In this document: positions 16,096 through 25,271 of the stretch, piece by piece
Layout: the number at the start of each line of letters is the position of its first letter
How positions within the stretch are numbered: position 1 is the stretch's first letter
Origin: Cupriavidus sp. EM10
Lineage (GTDB): Bacteria > Pseudomonadota > Gammaproteobacteria > Burkholderiales > Burkholderiaceae
Direction: 5' to 3'
NCBI RefSeq assembly: GCF_018729255.1
Contig: NZ_CP076060.1
Location: forward strand, 3,162,001 to 3,226,000
Length of the DNA stretch: 64,000 nucleotides
Translations under genes and position numbers: made by a program
The notes under the pieces: generated by a model
The model's input: only the letters and a program-made list of their open reading frames with translations
Database searches by the model: none
Told to the model about the DNA's origin: nothing

Positions 16096-17105
16096 GCGGG
16101 ACTCCCCGATGTCTCGCGCCAGGCGCGCAGCAGCCAGGTGGCCGCCGCCACGGCCAGGCCGATGGTCAGCAGCGCCAGCAGCAGGAAGGCCCCGAAGTCG
16201 CCGTGGAAGTCCACCAGCCAGCGACCCACCGCCGAAATGATCACGCCGATGCCGGTCAGGCAGACCAGGCTCAGCACGACGATGTCGAACGCGCGCCAGC
16301 GGAACCAGGCCGCCAGGCCAACCAGCGCCACGGCGCTCACTAGCAGCCCCGCCGCATTCACGTGGTCGGTCAGCACGCTCATCAGCCCCACCCATCCGGC
16401 ATACCCGCAGGCCAGCAGGCCCAGCAGCCTTGGGCCGGTGGCGCCGACGAAGCCCCAGCGCGCCGCCCGGGCCGCCAGCAGATACCAGACGGCCAGTTGC
16501 AGCACCGCCGTGCCAAGCAGGAACATCATCGTGACCCGCGCAAAGCGCGCCGAGAACAGCAGTTCGAACATGCCGCCGATACCCAGCCGCACGCTGCAGA
16601 ACCGCAGCAACGCCACGTTGCCAATGACCAGCACGATCCACCAGTGCGGCGCGGCGCGCGCCGCCAGCGCCCATGGCACCGCCAGCAGCGCCCACAGCGC
16701 CAACAGCTGCCAGGCATCGGCGCCGGTCTGGTAGGTCTGCCCGATCACGGCCAGCAGCACGCCGGACACGATCTGCGCGCCGCCCAGCGCCGCCCGGCCC
16801 GCCATGTCGCCAGCCGGACGCCATGCGGCAAACCCGGCCAGCAGCGTCAGCAGCCCGGCCAGCAGTCCGAATTTTGAGAATGGATGAAGTGACGCCCAGT
16901 TGAAGGCAAAGAAGACGATGACACCGGCGCATAGCAGCGCGGTGCCGAGGACCAGCAATGCGCGGTCCAGCCAGTGGTGCCAGTGCGCCCGGCCGGGCAG
17001 CGTGGGCGCCCAGGCGGCCAGCAGGTCGGCTGCGCCAAGGCGGCCCTGGGCGCGCCAGTCGGCCAGCGCCTGCTGGATGGTGCGTCGAGAAGTGAGCGTT
17101 TCCAA
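16092..17105 (-). CDS. DUF2157 domain membrane protein
   Basis: A 337-residue membrane protein. About 45 N-terminal cytoplasmic residues (METLTSRRTIQQALADWRAQ...) are followed by alternating hydrophobic segments, including FFAFNWASLHPFSKFGLL, a pattern typical of DUF2157. It is the first gene of a unit of three overlapping genes read on the minus strand. It begins 104 bp from the TonB receptor stop, so it probably has its own promoter in 17106-17208. Function is unknown. Confidence 0.85.
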   Translation of the reverse strand: METLTSRRTIQQALADWRAQGRLGAADLLAAWAPTLPGRAHWHHWLDRALLVLGTALLCAGVIVFFAFNWASLHPFSKFGLLAGLLTLLAGFAAWRPAGDMAGRAALGGAQIVSGVLLAVIGQTYQTGADAWQLLALWALLAVPWALAARAAPHWWIVLVIGNVALLRFCSVRLGIGGMFELLFSARFARVTMMFLLGTAVLQLAVWYLLAARAARWGFVGATGPRLLGLLACGYAGWVGLMSVLTDHVNAAGLLVSAVALVGLAAWFRWRAFDIVVLSLVCLTGIGVIISAVGRWLVDFHGDFGAFLLLALLTIGLAVAAATWLLRAWRETSGSPA

Positions 17106-17208
17106 CCGGCGATCCCCCGGAGAGTCGGCATGGCCTGCATGCTAGCAAAGCGCGACGCCGAAGTCTCCGGGGATCGGTCCGGAGCGCAGTCAGGAACGGT
17201 CTGACCCG

Positions 17209-19383
17209 TCAGAAACGGTAAGTCACGTTGCCGATGATCGAGCGCTGCGTACCGAAGAAGCAGTCGCCGCGCGCGATGCAGCTATATACATACTGCTTGC
17301 CAAACACGTTGTTCATGTTCAGCGACACCCGCACCGGGCCGCGATCGTAGGCCACCACTGCATCGAACACCGTGAAGCCGCCCACGCGGTTGTTGCCCGT
17401 ACCGTCGGTGCTCGGGCCGTTGTAGCGCACGCCGGCGCCCGCCAGGAAGCCCGGGACATCGAACAGGGCGAAGCGGTAGTTGGCCCACAGCGACGCCGTG
17501 TTGGTCGGCACGCTGGCCAGCCTCTGGCCCTGCTCGGCCGCCGTGCCTTCCAGCGTCTTGGCGTTCAGGAACGTGTACGCCGCGATCAGGTCCAGCCGGC
17601 CCAGCGACACCAGCGCTTCCAGTTCGGCACCGCGCGTGCGGGCCTCGCCGATCTGCACCGTGCCGGCCTGGCCGTTGACCACGCCGGCCACCTTGCGGTT
17701 TTCCTCGCGCATGTCGAACACGGCCGCCGTCAGCGTCATGTTCTTGCCCAGCGGCTGGTACTTGACGCCCACTTCCCATTGCTTGCCGCGCAGCGGCTTG
17801 AAGGCGGTGCCATCGATATTGAACCCGGCCTGGCCCTGGAACGATTCGGCATAGCTGATATACGGGTTCAGGCCGAAGTCCGAGCGGTACATCAGGCCGA
17901 AGCGCTTGGTCAGTTCGTTGTCGTCACGCGACGCCGATGGCGTGTTGTCCTGCGCCGCACGCGACCAGTCGTAGCGCAACCCCAGCATCAGCAGCCACTT
18001 GTTCCATTCGAGCTGGTCCTGCAGGTAGACGCCGGTCTGGATCTGCTTGGCCTCCGGGATGTCGCGGAAGGACGTCGGGAAGACGTAGTTGCCGTAGACC
18101 GGGTTGAACACGTTGATCGGCACCGCCGTGCCATTGGCGTTGGTGCGGCCGGTGCTGGTGCTGTTCTGGTAGTCCATCCCCGCCAGGAACGTGTGGCCGA
18201 CCGGGCCGGTGCGGAATTTGGCCTGGCCCTGGGTGTCGATGGCGAGCTGGTTCAGCGTCGGCTGGTTCAGGTAGAGCACGCGGCGCAGCATGGTGTCGCT
18301 GCCCGGCACCCAGCCGTGCGTGGCGCCGGTGAAGCCGGTGGTGTAGATGCTGCGATAGTCCACCGTGCTGTGCGAGTAGCGCAGGTTCTGGCGCACCGTG
18401 AAGGTGTCGTTGAAGCGGTGCGAGAACTGGTAGCCGATGGCGTGCTGCTCGGCCGTGTACTTGTCGAAGCCCGGTTCGCTGACGAAGAAGTTCTGCGGAA
18501 TCTGCCCGGCCGGGTTCTCGATCAGCGTGCCGCGCCACGGGAAGAAGCCGATCATCGTGTTCGAATCGTCCTTCTGGAAGTTGCCGAGCAGGGTGAATTC
18601 GGTGTCGGCGTTGGGCCGGTAGGTCAGCGACGGGGCGATGAAGTAGCGGTTGTCCTTGGCGTAGTCCACCGACGCGTCGCTGTCGCGCGCCATGGCCACG
18701 AAGCGGTACAGCCACTTGCCGTCGGCATCGATCGGGCCGGTCAGGTCCGCCTGGATCTGCTTGCGGTTGTAGTTGCCGAAGCTCACGCCAATTTCGCGCG
18801 CCGCCTCGGCCTGCGGACGCTTCGACACCAGGTTCACGATGCCGCCCACGGCGCCCTGGCCGTACAGCATGCCCGACGGCCCCTTCAGCACTTCGATGCG
18901 CTCCAGCGCGTACGGATCGGGCCGGGTGTTGTTGTAGAAGCCCACGGCGTTCAGCAGGCCGTCCAGGTACTGGGTGGAATCGGTGCCGCGGATCTTGATC
19001 GAATCGGTACGGTTGTCGTTGGCAAAGCCGGCCGTGGTCACCCCTGCCGTATAGCCCACCGCCTGCGCCACCGATTGCGCGCCCTGCAGCTCCATGCGGT
19101 CGCGCGTAATGACCGTGATCGACTGCGGCGTCTCGATGATCGGCGTATCGGTCTTGGTAGCCGTTACCGCGCGCTTGGCCACGAAGCCCTGCACGGGGCC
19201 GGTGGGCGATTCCACGCCACTGCTGCCGCTGACCGTCACCACGGGCAGGCTGTGATGCACCGGTTCGCTGGCTGGCACCTGTTCCTGGGCCAAGGCAAGG
19301 CTGGCAGCCTGCACACTGAGGGCAAGGGTGGTCATCTGAAGGACGTGCGAGCGGCGAACCTGGCCCCGGGCGCGGACTGACAT
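17209..19383 (-). CDS. TonB-dependent siderophore receptor
   Basis: An outer-membrane receptor of 724 residues that takes up a ferric siderophore using TonB energy. It has a signal peptide (LQMTTLALSVQAASLALAQ), a plug domain with ETPQSITVITRDRMELQGA and GMLYGQGAVGGIVNLVSKRP, and a 22-strand barrel ending in the outer-membrane sorting signal NVTYRF. A frame start exists at 19434, but MSVRARGQ at 19383 sits behind a purine-rich ribosome site and leaves the Fur-like palindrome upstream. No siderophore synthesis or FecIR genes are adjacent, so the ligand is unknown; FhuA/FpvA-like. Confidence 0.92.
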   Translation of the reverse strand: MSVRARGQVRRSHVLQMTTLALSVQAASLALAQEQVPASEPVHHSLPVVTVSGSSGVESPTGPVQGFVAKRAVTATKTDTPIIETPQSITVITRDRMELQGAQSVAQAVGYTAGVTTAGFANDNRTDSIKIRGTDSTQYLDGLLNAVGFYNNTRPDPYALERIEVLKGPSGMLYGQGAVGGIVNLVSKRPQAEAAREIGVSFGNYNRKQIQADLTGPIDADGKWLYRFVAMARDSDASVDYAKDNRYFIAPSLTYRPNADTEFTLLGNFQKDDSNTMIGFFPWRGTLIENPAGQIPQNFFVSEPGFDKYTAEQHAIGYQFSHRFNDTFTVRQNLRYSHSTVDYRSIYTTGFTGATHGWVPGSDTMLRRVLYLNQPTLNQLAIDTQGQAKFRTGPVGHTFLAGMDYQNSTSTGRTNANGTAVPINVFNPVYGNYVFPTSFRDIPEAKQIQTGVYLQDQLEWNKWLLMLGLRYDWSRAAQDNTPSASRDDNELTKRFGLMYRSDFGLNPYISYAESFQGQAGFNIDGTAFKPLRGKQWEVGVKYQPLGKNMTLTAAVFDMREENRKVAGVVNGQAGTVQIGEARTRGAELEALVSLGRLDLIAAYTFLNAKTLEGTAAEQGQRLASVPTNTASLWANYRFALFDVPGFLAGAGVRYNGPSTDGTGNNRVGGFTVFDAVVAYDRGPVRVSLNMNNVFGKQYVYSCIARGDCFFGTQRSIIGNVTYRF

Positions 19384-19416
19384 GAGCTTTCTCTCTCGTT
19401 GCTTATTAGAAATAAG

Positions 19417-19435
19417 AATGCGAATGAATCGCATT
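19417..19435. promoter_or_regulatory. Candidate Fur box upstream of the TonB receptor
   Basis: AATGCGA and TCGCATT are perfect inverted arms around ATGAA, in an AT-rich stretch 34 bp before the receptor start. It resembles a Fur box in position and arm type but is not a close consensus match. Confidence 0.45.
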
Positions 19436-19592
19436 TAATATCAACGGATTGTAACGCCATGTATTGCCAACGACACAATCACCCCAGATTTGTAATGTTC
19501 GTTTGTCGCACGCGCCCCACAGCTGGCGCCGCTATCGCGACGGGCCGGGCGCCGGTATGCTTGCGCCGTTTTCGACCCGCCCCCTAAGCCCC

Positions 19593-20359
19593 ATGACTCT
19601 CGGTATCCTCGCCGCCCTGCATCACGAAATGGATGGCCTGATCGCGGCGATGCGCCATGAAGACGCCCGCGCCACCATGCAGACCATCGGCATGCGCGAC
19701 TACTACCGCGGCACGCTGCATGGCCAGCCTGTGGTGCTGGTCCTGGCGCGCGTCGGCAAGGTGGCGGCAGCAGCCACCACGGTTACGTTGATTCGGGAAT
19801 TCGGGGTCGACGAGATCGTTTTACGGGCCTCGCAGGCGGAGTGGGCACTGACGTACGGGTTGGCGACATCGTCGTGGCCGACCGCACCGTCCAGCACGAT
19901 ATGGACGCCCGCCCGCTGTTTCCGCGCCACGAGGTGCCGCTGCTGGACCAGGCCGAATTTCCGGCCGATCCCGTACTCACCGCTGCGTTACGCGGCGCGG
20001 CGGAAGACTTCCTGCGCGACGACCTGGCCACCGAGGTGCCCCCTGGCGTGCTGGCCCGTATCGGAGTCGACCAGCCGCGCCTGCATGTCGGCATGATTGC
20101 CAGCGGCGACCAGTTCATCAATGCACCGGCGGCCGTGGCCGATCTGCGACAGGCACTGCCCGACTTGCAGGCCGTGGAGATGGAGGGCGCCGCGCTGGCC
20201 CAGATCTGCCACGAGTACGGCGTTCCGTATGCATTGATGCGCACGATTTCCGACCGGGCGGACGATACGGCACACGTCGATTTTTCTTCGTTTTTGCGCG
20301 ACGTGGCCAGCCATTACTCCAGCGCCATCCTGCGCCGCTTCCTCGACGCAAGGGCCTGA
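19593..20359 (+). CDS. mtn: 5'-methylthioadenosine/S-adenosylhomocysteine nucleosidase, apparent frame break
   Basis: A PNP-family nucleosidase, about 255 residues after repair, that cleaves MTA and SAH for methionine salvage. It starts MTLGILAALHHEMDGLIAAM. The frame is lost at the T-run 19819-19822: one added T gives DEIVFTGLAGGVGTDVRVGD, the expected Gly-rich active-site stretch. Downstream landmarks are IASGDQFI and AVEMEGAALAQICHEYGVP (base- and ribose-binding Met-Glu) and the catalytic Asp region MRTISDRAD. The break looks like a sequencing loss because both halves are fully conserved. It is divergent from the TonB receptor. Confidence 0.87.
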
Positions 20360-20410
20360 TTCTTCACATCCGCCGGTATCCGATTGCCGACTATTTTGTC
20401 GGTTCTGAAG

Positions 20411-20653
20411 TTACCGGCGCGAGCGCGCCACGCCCCAGACCGCCACCAGCAACGCGGCGCCGGCAATTGCGGCGCCCCAGCCCAGCACCTGTCCGTCGGT
20501 AAACAGATGCGCGGCGCGGCCACCGTAGAAGGCCGCCAGCGCCCCCAGCACGCCCAGCAGCAGCGCGGTTGGCACGGTCACGACGCGCCCGGCGGGATGT
20601 AGCAGCCGCCCGGCAAATCCGACAACTGCGCCCACCACTGCCAATCCGAACAT
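20411..20653 (-). CDS. Small GlsB/YeaQ/YmgE-type membrane protein
   Basis: An 80-residue, almost wholly hydrophobic protein with Gly-rich transmembrane segments (FGLAVVGAVVGFAGRLLHPA and a C-terminal segment ending VWGVARSRR). Size, glycine pattern and the GRLLHPA motif fit the transglycosylase-associated (GlsB/YeaQ) family, whose members are stress-linked but of unknown biochemistry. It stands alone between the nucleosidase and hemA, on the strand opposite both. It could also be an unrelated small membrane protein. Confidence 0.6.
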   Translation of the reverse strand: MFGLAVVGAVVGFAGRLLHPAGRVVTVPTALLLGVLGALAAFYGGRAAHLFTDGQVLGWGAAIAGAALLVAVWGVARSRR

Positions 20654-20758
20654 AGCAACTCCCCTGACTCTTGATCCACCTCAAATGTGGATGTGACGTA
20701 ACGATACTGCAGGCCGGCCGCGCCGCGCCGGGTCCCCTGCAACTTTGTTACGTGGCGG

Positions 20759-20764
20759 TATAAT
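20759..20764 (+). promoter_or_regulatory. -10 box of the hemA promoter
   Basis: A perfect TATAAT lies 47 bp before the hemA ATG; no good -35 is seen. It overlaps the upstream ATG at 20763, which argues that hemA starts at 20811. Confidence 0.5.
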
Positions 20765-20810
20765 GACCAGCGCTTCCGGCATCGTTCCGGATGGCAACCC
20801 AACCCCACAA

Positions 20811-22115
20811 ATGCAACTGCTCGCGATCGGTATCAATCACACTACGGCACCCGTCTCGCTCCGCGAGCGTGTGGCGTTTCCGCTTGAGCAGATCAAACCC
20901 GCACTTGGCGCGCTGCGCACCCACCTGGCTGGGCGCAACGGCACCGAGGCCGCCATTCTTTCCACCTGCAATCGTACCGAGATCTACTGCGCCACCGACG
21001 TGCTGCAGCCGGGTCAGGAAGGGTTCGAGCACACGCTGCGCTGGCTGTCCCAGCATCACAACGTGCCCGCAGGCGACCTGGCACCGCATTTGTATGCCCT
21101 GCCCCAGTCCGAAGCCGTGCGCCATGCGTTCCGCGTGGCCAGCGGGCTCGATTCGATGGTGCTGGGCGAAACCCAGATTCTGGGGCAGCTCAAGGACGCG
21201 GTGCGCACCGCTGGCGAAGCCGGGGCGCTGGGCACCTACCTGAACCAGCTGTTCCAGCGCACGTTCGCGGTGGCCAAGGAAGTGCGCGGCCAGACCGAGA
21301 TCGGCGCGCACTCCGTATCGATGGCCGCCGCGGCCGTGCGCCTGGCCCAGCGGATTTTCGAAAGTGTGTCGACGCAGCGCGTGCTGTTCATCGGCGCCGG
21401 CGAGATGATCGAGCTGTGCGCCACGCACTTTGCCGCGCAGAAGCCGCGCCAGGTTGTGGTGGCCAACCGCACCGTGGAGCGCGGCGAGAAGCTGGCCGAG
21501 CAGTTGGCCGAGCAGGGCCTGACCACGCAGGCCATCCGCCTGCAGGACCTGGGCGAACGGCTGCATGAATTCGACATCGTGGTGTCGTGCACCGCGAGCT
21601 CGCTGCCGATCATCGGCCTGGGCGCCGTGGAACGTGCTGTCAAGCGCCGCAAGCACCGTCCGATCATGATGGTCGACCTGGCCGTGCCGCGCGACGTGGA
21701 ACCCGAGGTGGCGCGCCTGAACGACGTGTTCCTCTATACCGTCGATGACCTGGGCGCCGTGGTGCGCGAAGGCAACGCCATGCGCCAGGCCGCCGTGGCC
21801 CAGGCCGAGGCGATCATCGAATCGCGCGTGCAGAACTTCATGCACTGGCTGGAAACGCGCAGCGTGGTGCCGGTGATCCGCGACCTGCAGGCCAGCGGTG
21901 AAGCCATCCGCCAGGCCGAACTGGACCGCGCGCGCCGCATGCTGGCACGTGGCGACGACCCGGCCGCCGTGCTCGAAGCGCTGTCCGGCGCGCTGACGCG
22001 CAAGTTCCTGCACGGCCCCACGCACGCGCTGAACCACACCCAGGGCGAAGACCGCGAGGCGCTGCTGCGCCTGGTGCCGGGCCTGTTCCGCCACAGCAGT
22101 CACTCCGAGCGCTAG
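20811..22115 (+). CDS. hemA: Glutamyl-tRNA reductase
   Basis: Reduces glutamyl-tRNA to glutamate-1-semialdehyde with NADPH, the first step of tetrapyrrole synthesis in the C5 pathway. It is 434 residues, usual length. It begins [20 protein letters not shown]; the catalytic Cys is in [10 protein letters not shown], the substrate region is [15 protein letters not shown], and the NADPH domain has [12 protein letters not shown]. Upstream ATGs at 20745 and 20763 are rejected because they precede or overlap the -10 box and add non-conserved residues. It leads the hemA-prfA-lipoprotein-prmC-grxD-ubiX series, 109 bp before prfA. Confidence 0.96.
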   Translation: MQLLAIGINHTTAPVSLRERVAFPLEQIKPALGALRTHLAGRNGTEAAILSTCNRTEIYCATDVLQPGQEGFEHTLRWLSQHHNVPAGDLAPHLYALPQSEAVRHAFRVASGLDSMVLGETQILGQLKDAVRTAGEAGALGTYLNQLFQRTFAVAKEVRGQTEIGAHSVSMAAAAVRLAQRIFESVSTQRVLFIGAGEMIELCATHFAAQKPRQVVVANRTVERGEKLAEQLAEQGLTTQAIRLQDLGERLHEFDIVVSCTASSLPIIGLGAVERAVKRRKHRPIMMVDLAVPRDVEPEVARLNDVFLYTVDDLGAVVREGNAMRQAAVAQAEAIIESRVQNFMHWLETRSVVPVIRDLQASGEAIRQAELDRARRMLARGDDPAAVLEALSGALTRKFLHGPTHALNHTQGEDREALLRLVPGLFRHSSHSER

Positions 22116-22224
22116 CCGCGCTGTCCACACCGCGCTGGCGTCCGCCGGCGCTGCCGGGCATCCGCCCGCCGATCCGCGCCGTGGCCGCGCCACCGCGTCT
22201 CCCAGCATCCCGAAAGCGCCACCG

Positions 22225-23307
22225 ATGAAACCCAGCATGCTCCACAAGCTCGACCAGCTGGCCGAGCGACTCGACGAAGTCAACGCCCTGCTCGCCAGCG
22301 AAAAGGCGACGGCGGACATGGACCAGTACCGCAAGCTGTCGCGCGAACATGCCGAACTGTCGCCGGTGGCCGAGCAGTACGGCCAGTATCGCCAGGCGCA
22401 GGACGACCTGGCCACCGCGCAGGCGCTGCTGGACGACCCCGAGATGAAGGACTTCGCCGCCGACGAGATCACGTCCGCGCGAGACCGCCTGGAAGGCCTG
22501 GAAAAGACGCTGCAGACGCTGCTGCTGCCCCGCGACCCCAACGACGACCGCAACGTGCTGCTCGAAATCCGCGCCGGTGCCGGCGGCGAGGAAAGCGCGC
22601 TGTTCGCCGCCGACCTGCTGCGCATGTACACGCGCTATGCGGAACGCCAGCGCTGGCAGGTGGAAATCATGAGCGAGTCCGCATCGGACCTGGGCGGCTA
22701 CAAGGAAGTCATCGTCCGCATTGCCGGCGCCGCCGCGTTCTCGAAGCTCAAGTTCGAATCGGGCGGCCACCGCGTGCAGCGCGTGCCGGCCACCGAGGCA
22801 CAGGGCCGCATCCACACGTCGGCCTGTACCGTGGCCGTGATGCCCGAAGCCGACGAAGTGGGCGAAGTCGAGATCAACCCGTCCGACCTGCGCGTCGACA
22901 CCTTCCGCGCATCGGGCGCGGGCGGTCAGCACGTGAACAAGACAGATTCGGCCGTGCGCCTGACTCACCTGCCCACCGGCATCGTGGTGGAGTGCCAGGA
23001 CGACCGCAGCCAGCACCGGAATAAAGAAAAGGCCATGAAGGTGCTGGCCGCCCGGATCAAGGACGGGCAACTGCGCGCGGCGCAGGCCAAGGAAGCCAGC
23101 ACGCGCCGCAACCTGATCGGCTCGGGCGACCGCAGCGACCGCATCCGCACGTACAACTTCCCGCAGGGCCGGGTCACCGACCACCGCATCAATTTGACCC
23201 TGTACAAGATCGACATGATCATGGACGGCGACCTGGACGAACTGGTCGGATCCCTGGCCGCCGAGCACCAGGCCGACCAACTGGCGGCGCTGGGCGAGGA
23301 TGCCTGA
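22225..23307 (+). CDS. prfA: Peptide chain release factor 1
   Basis: RF1, 360 residues, ends translation at UAA and UAG. The PAT stop-codon recognition tripeptide is in [15 protein letters not shown] and the peptidyl-hydrolysis motif in [14 protein letters not shown]. It starts [16 protein letters not shown]. It sits 109 bp after hemA and upstream of prmC, the methyltransferase that modifies its GGQ glutamine, a conserved pairing; here a lipoprotein gene is inserted between them. Confidence 0.97.
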   Translation: MKPSMLHKLDQLAERLDEVNALLASEKATADMDQYRKLSREHAELSPVAEQYGQYRQAQDDLATAQALLDDPEMKDFAADEITSARDRLEGLEKTLQTLLLPRDPNDDRNVLLEIRAGAGGEESALFAADLLRMYTRYAERQRWQVEIMSESASDLGGYKEVIVRIAGAAAFSKLKFESGGHRVQRVPATEAQGRIHTSACTVAVMPEADEVGEVEINPSDLRVDTFRASGAGGQHVNKTDSAVRLTHLPTGIVVECQDDRSQHRNKEKAMKVLAARIKDGQLRAAQAKEASTRRNLIGSGDRSDRIRTYNFPQGRVTDHRINLTLYKIDMIMDGDLDELVGSLAAEHQADQLAALGEDA

Positions 23308-23382
23308 CCCGCTGGGGCCCGCTCAAGGTTTGTAACCGAGGTAAATGCTTGAAACAGCACTGGATTGTAAAAACGCGCTGTC

Positions 23383-23388
23383 TATAAT
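23383..23388 (+). promoter_or_regulatory. -10 box upstream of the lipoprotein gene
   Basis: TATAAT lies 111 bp before the lipoprotein ATG, with a weak -35 candidate TGGATT 16 bp upstream (23361-23366). This suggests a separate transcript with a long leader. Confidence 0.4.
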
Positions 23389-23499
23389 CGATTTCGACCA
23401 GACCACCCCGATACGTCACTTTCGCAAGACGACGGCGGATCGGGGGCATCGAAGTCTGGGTGGATGTCACTCCTCCAACAGACATACAAGGACGAAATC

Positions 23500-23829
23500 A
23501 TGAACAAGCTGCTCGCCGTGCTGATGCTGACCGCCGCCATTTCCGTTGCCGCCTGCGGCAAGAAGGAAGAGGCGCCGCAATCCAACGCTGACACCGCCAT
23601 GCAAAACGCCGCCGAATCGGCCAAGGCCGCTGCCAGCGACGCCGCCGCCGCTGCCGCGAACGCTGCCGACGCCGCCAAGGCCGCCGCCAGCGGCGTGGCC
23701 TCGGATGTCTCCGCCGCCGCCGACAAGGCGCGCGTCGACGCCGGCAACGCCATGGCCCACGCCAAGGAAGCCACCAAGGACGCCGTCAACACCACGGCCG
23801 ACAAGGCCAAGGACGCCGTCAACAAGTAA
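23500..23829 (+). CDS. Ala-rich small lipoprotein
   Basis: A 109-residue secreted lipoprotein. Its signal peptide ends with the lipobox ISVAAC, with Cys at about residue 19. The mature part is almost entirely Ala, Asp, Lys, Asn and Glu in heptad-like repeats (AAESAKAAASDAAAAAANAA) and should form one long amphipathic helix, like Lpp-type or LEA-like envelope proteins. The ATG at 23500 is preferred over the frame start at 23464, which adds MSLLQQTYKDEI before the signal. It interrupts the usual prfA-prmC neighbourhood and has its own -10 box. The exact role is unknown. Confidence 0.85.
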   Translation: MNKLLAVLMLTAAISVAACGKKEEAPQSNADTAMQNAAESAKAAASDAAAAAANAADAAKAAASGVASDVSAAADKARVDAGNAMAHAKEATKDAVNTTADKAKDAVNK

Positions 23830-23904
23830 TCGCCTTGCAAACGGCGCCAATGTCGTCGGCCCCGAATGGGCTTACACTAGGCGCCTGATAGCAGAGCCAC
23901 GCAG

Positions 23905-23938
23905 AACCCCGTCAGGTCCAGGCCCGGCGGGGTTTTTT
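23905..23938 (+). terminator. Rho-independent terminator after the lipoprotein gene
   Basis: AACCCCG (23905-23911) pairs with CGGGGTT (23928-23934), running straight into a run of six T. Confidence 0.75.
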
Positions 23939-23974
23939 GCGAACCGGCCGCCGATATTCCAGACGTACCCGCCG

Positions 23975-24847
23975 ATGTCCTCGAATCCTCCAGGCGATAT
24001 TCCGCCGCTGCCGACCACGCCTACCCTGCGCGAAGCGCAGACGCTTGCCGCCATGGCCGGCCTGCCGGCGCTGGAGGCGCGCATGCTGCTGTCCCATGTC
24101 ACCGGGCTTACTCGCACGCAGCTGATCACCCGGGACCAGGACCACCTCAACGAAGCGCAGCGTGATGCGTTCTCCACATTGCTGGCGCGCCGGCTGACCG
24201 GGGAGCCGATGGCCTACCTGCTGGGCGAGCGAGAATTCTTCGGTCGCACGTTCCGCGTGACGCCCGATGTGCTGATTCCACGCCCCGATACCGAAGTGGC
24301 CGCCGAGGCCGCGCTGGCCCGCCTGGCCGGCATCCACGCGCCGCGCGTGCTGGACATGGGCACGGGCTCGGGCATTCTGGCCGTGACCATCGCCCGCGAG
24401 CGGCCCGACGCCGAGGTCTGGGCCACCGACATCTCGCGCGGCGCGCTGATGGTGGCGCAGGACAACGCGCGGGCGCTACAGGCCGACAACATCCGCTTCC
24501 TGGAATCGGACTGGTATGGCGCGCTGCCGCCGGGGCAGCGTTTCCATCTGATCGTCAGCAATCCGCCCTATATTGCGGCGGGCGATCCGCATCTGGACGA
24601 AGGCGACCTGCGTTTCGAGCCCATCGACGCCCTGACCGACCACGAGGACGGCCTGGCCGACCTGCGCGCCATCGTTGCCGGCGCCACGCAGCGGCTGCTG
24701 CCGCAGGGGTGGCTGCTGATGGAACATGGCTACGACCAGGGCTACGCCACCCGCCACCTGCTGACCAGCGCGGGCTTTGCGGAGGTGTTCACGGCACGCG
24801 ACCTGGGCGACAACGAACGCTGCAGCGGCGGCCGGCTGCCGGACTGA
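23975..24847 (+). CDS. prmC: Peptide chain release factor N5-glutamine methyltransferase
   Basis: Methylates the GGQ glutamine of RF1 and RF2 using S-adenosylmethionine. It is 290 residues. The N-terminal helical domain includes EARMLLSHVTGLTRTQL. The SAM-binding fold has VLDMGTGSGILAVTIA and the catalytic NPPY motif in LIVSNPPYIAAG. The ATG at 23975 is chosen because the frame further upstream runs over the preceding terminator and lipoprotein gene. Functionally linked to prfA. Confidence 0.94.
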   Translation: MSSNPPGDIPPLPTTPTLREAQTLAAMAGLPALEARMLLSHVTGLTRTQLITRDQDHLNEAQRDAFSTLLARRLTGEPMAYLLGEREFFGRTFRVTPDVLIPRPDTEVAAEAALARLAGIHAPRVLDMGTGSGILAVTIARERPDAEVWATDISRGALMVAQDNARALQADNIRFLESDWYGALPPGQRFHLIVSNPPYIAAGDPHLDEGDLRFEPIDALTDHEDGLADLRAIVAGATQRLLPQGWLLMEHGYDQGYATRHLLTSAGFAEVFTARDLGDNERCSGGRLPD

Positions 24848-24942
24848 CACCCGGCCGCTACCCTGCCGATATCCCTGCCTGATGACCGGGCGCGAATCCG
24901 GTAAAATCCGCCCATCCCCCATGCAACCGGACCGTATTCATC

Positions 24943-25254
24943 ATGAGTGACGTACAACAGAAGATCGACCAGATCGTGAAGGGCAGCCCCGTCGTGCTGT
25001 TCATGAAGGGCACCGCCCAGTTCCCGATGTGCGGTTTCTCGGGCCGCGCGATCCAGATCCTGAAGGCCTGCGGCGTCGACGCGCCGACCACGGTGAACGT
25101 GCTCGAGGACGACGGCATCCGCCAGGGCATCAAGGAATACGCCAGCTGGCCCACCATCCCGCAGCTGTACGTGAACGGCGAGTTCGTCGGCGGCTCGGAC
25201 ATCATGATGGAGATGTACCAGAACGGCGAACTGCAGTCGCTGCTGAAGGCCTGA
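24943..25254 (+). CDS. grxD: Monothiol glutaredoxin, Grx4 family
   Basis: A CGFS-type glutaredoxin of 103 residues that binds a [2Fe-2S] cluster with glutathione and passes it to acceptor proteins. The active site is in QFPMCGFSGRAIQILKACG, the glutathione-binding segment is SWPTIPQLYVNGEFVGGSDI. It follows prmC by 95 bp and ubiX by 17 bp on the other side. A TAAAAT word at 24902-24907 could be its -10. Confidence 0.96.
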   Translation: MSDVQQKIDQIVKGSPVVLFMKGTAQFPMCGFSGRAIQILKACGVDAPTTVNVLEDDGIRQGIKEYASWPTIPQLYVNGEFVGGSDIMMEMYQNGELQSLLKA

Positions 25255-25271
25255 GCCTAGCTCGAACCGTC

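Noticed and set aside
20745..20810. Upstream start codons for hemA at 20745 and 20763
   Set aside because: They precede or overlap a perfect TATAAT box and would add residues absent from the family.
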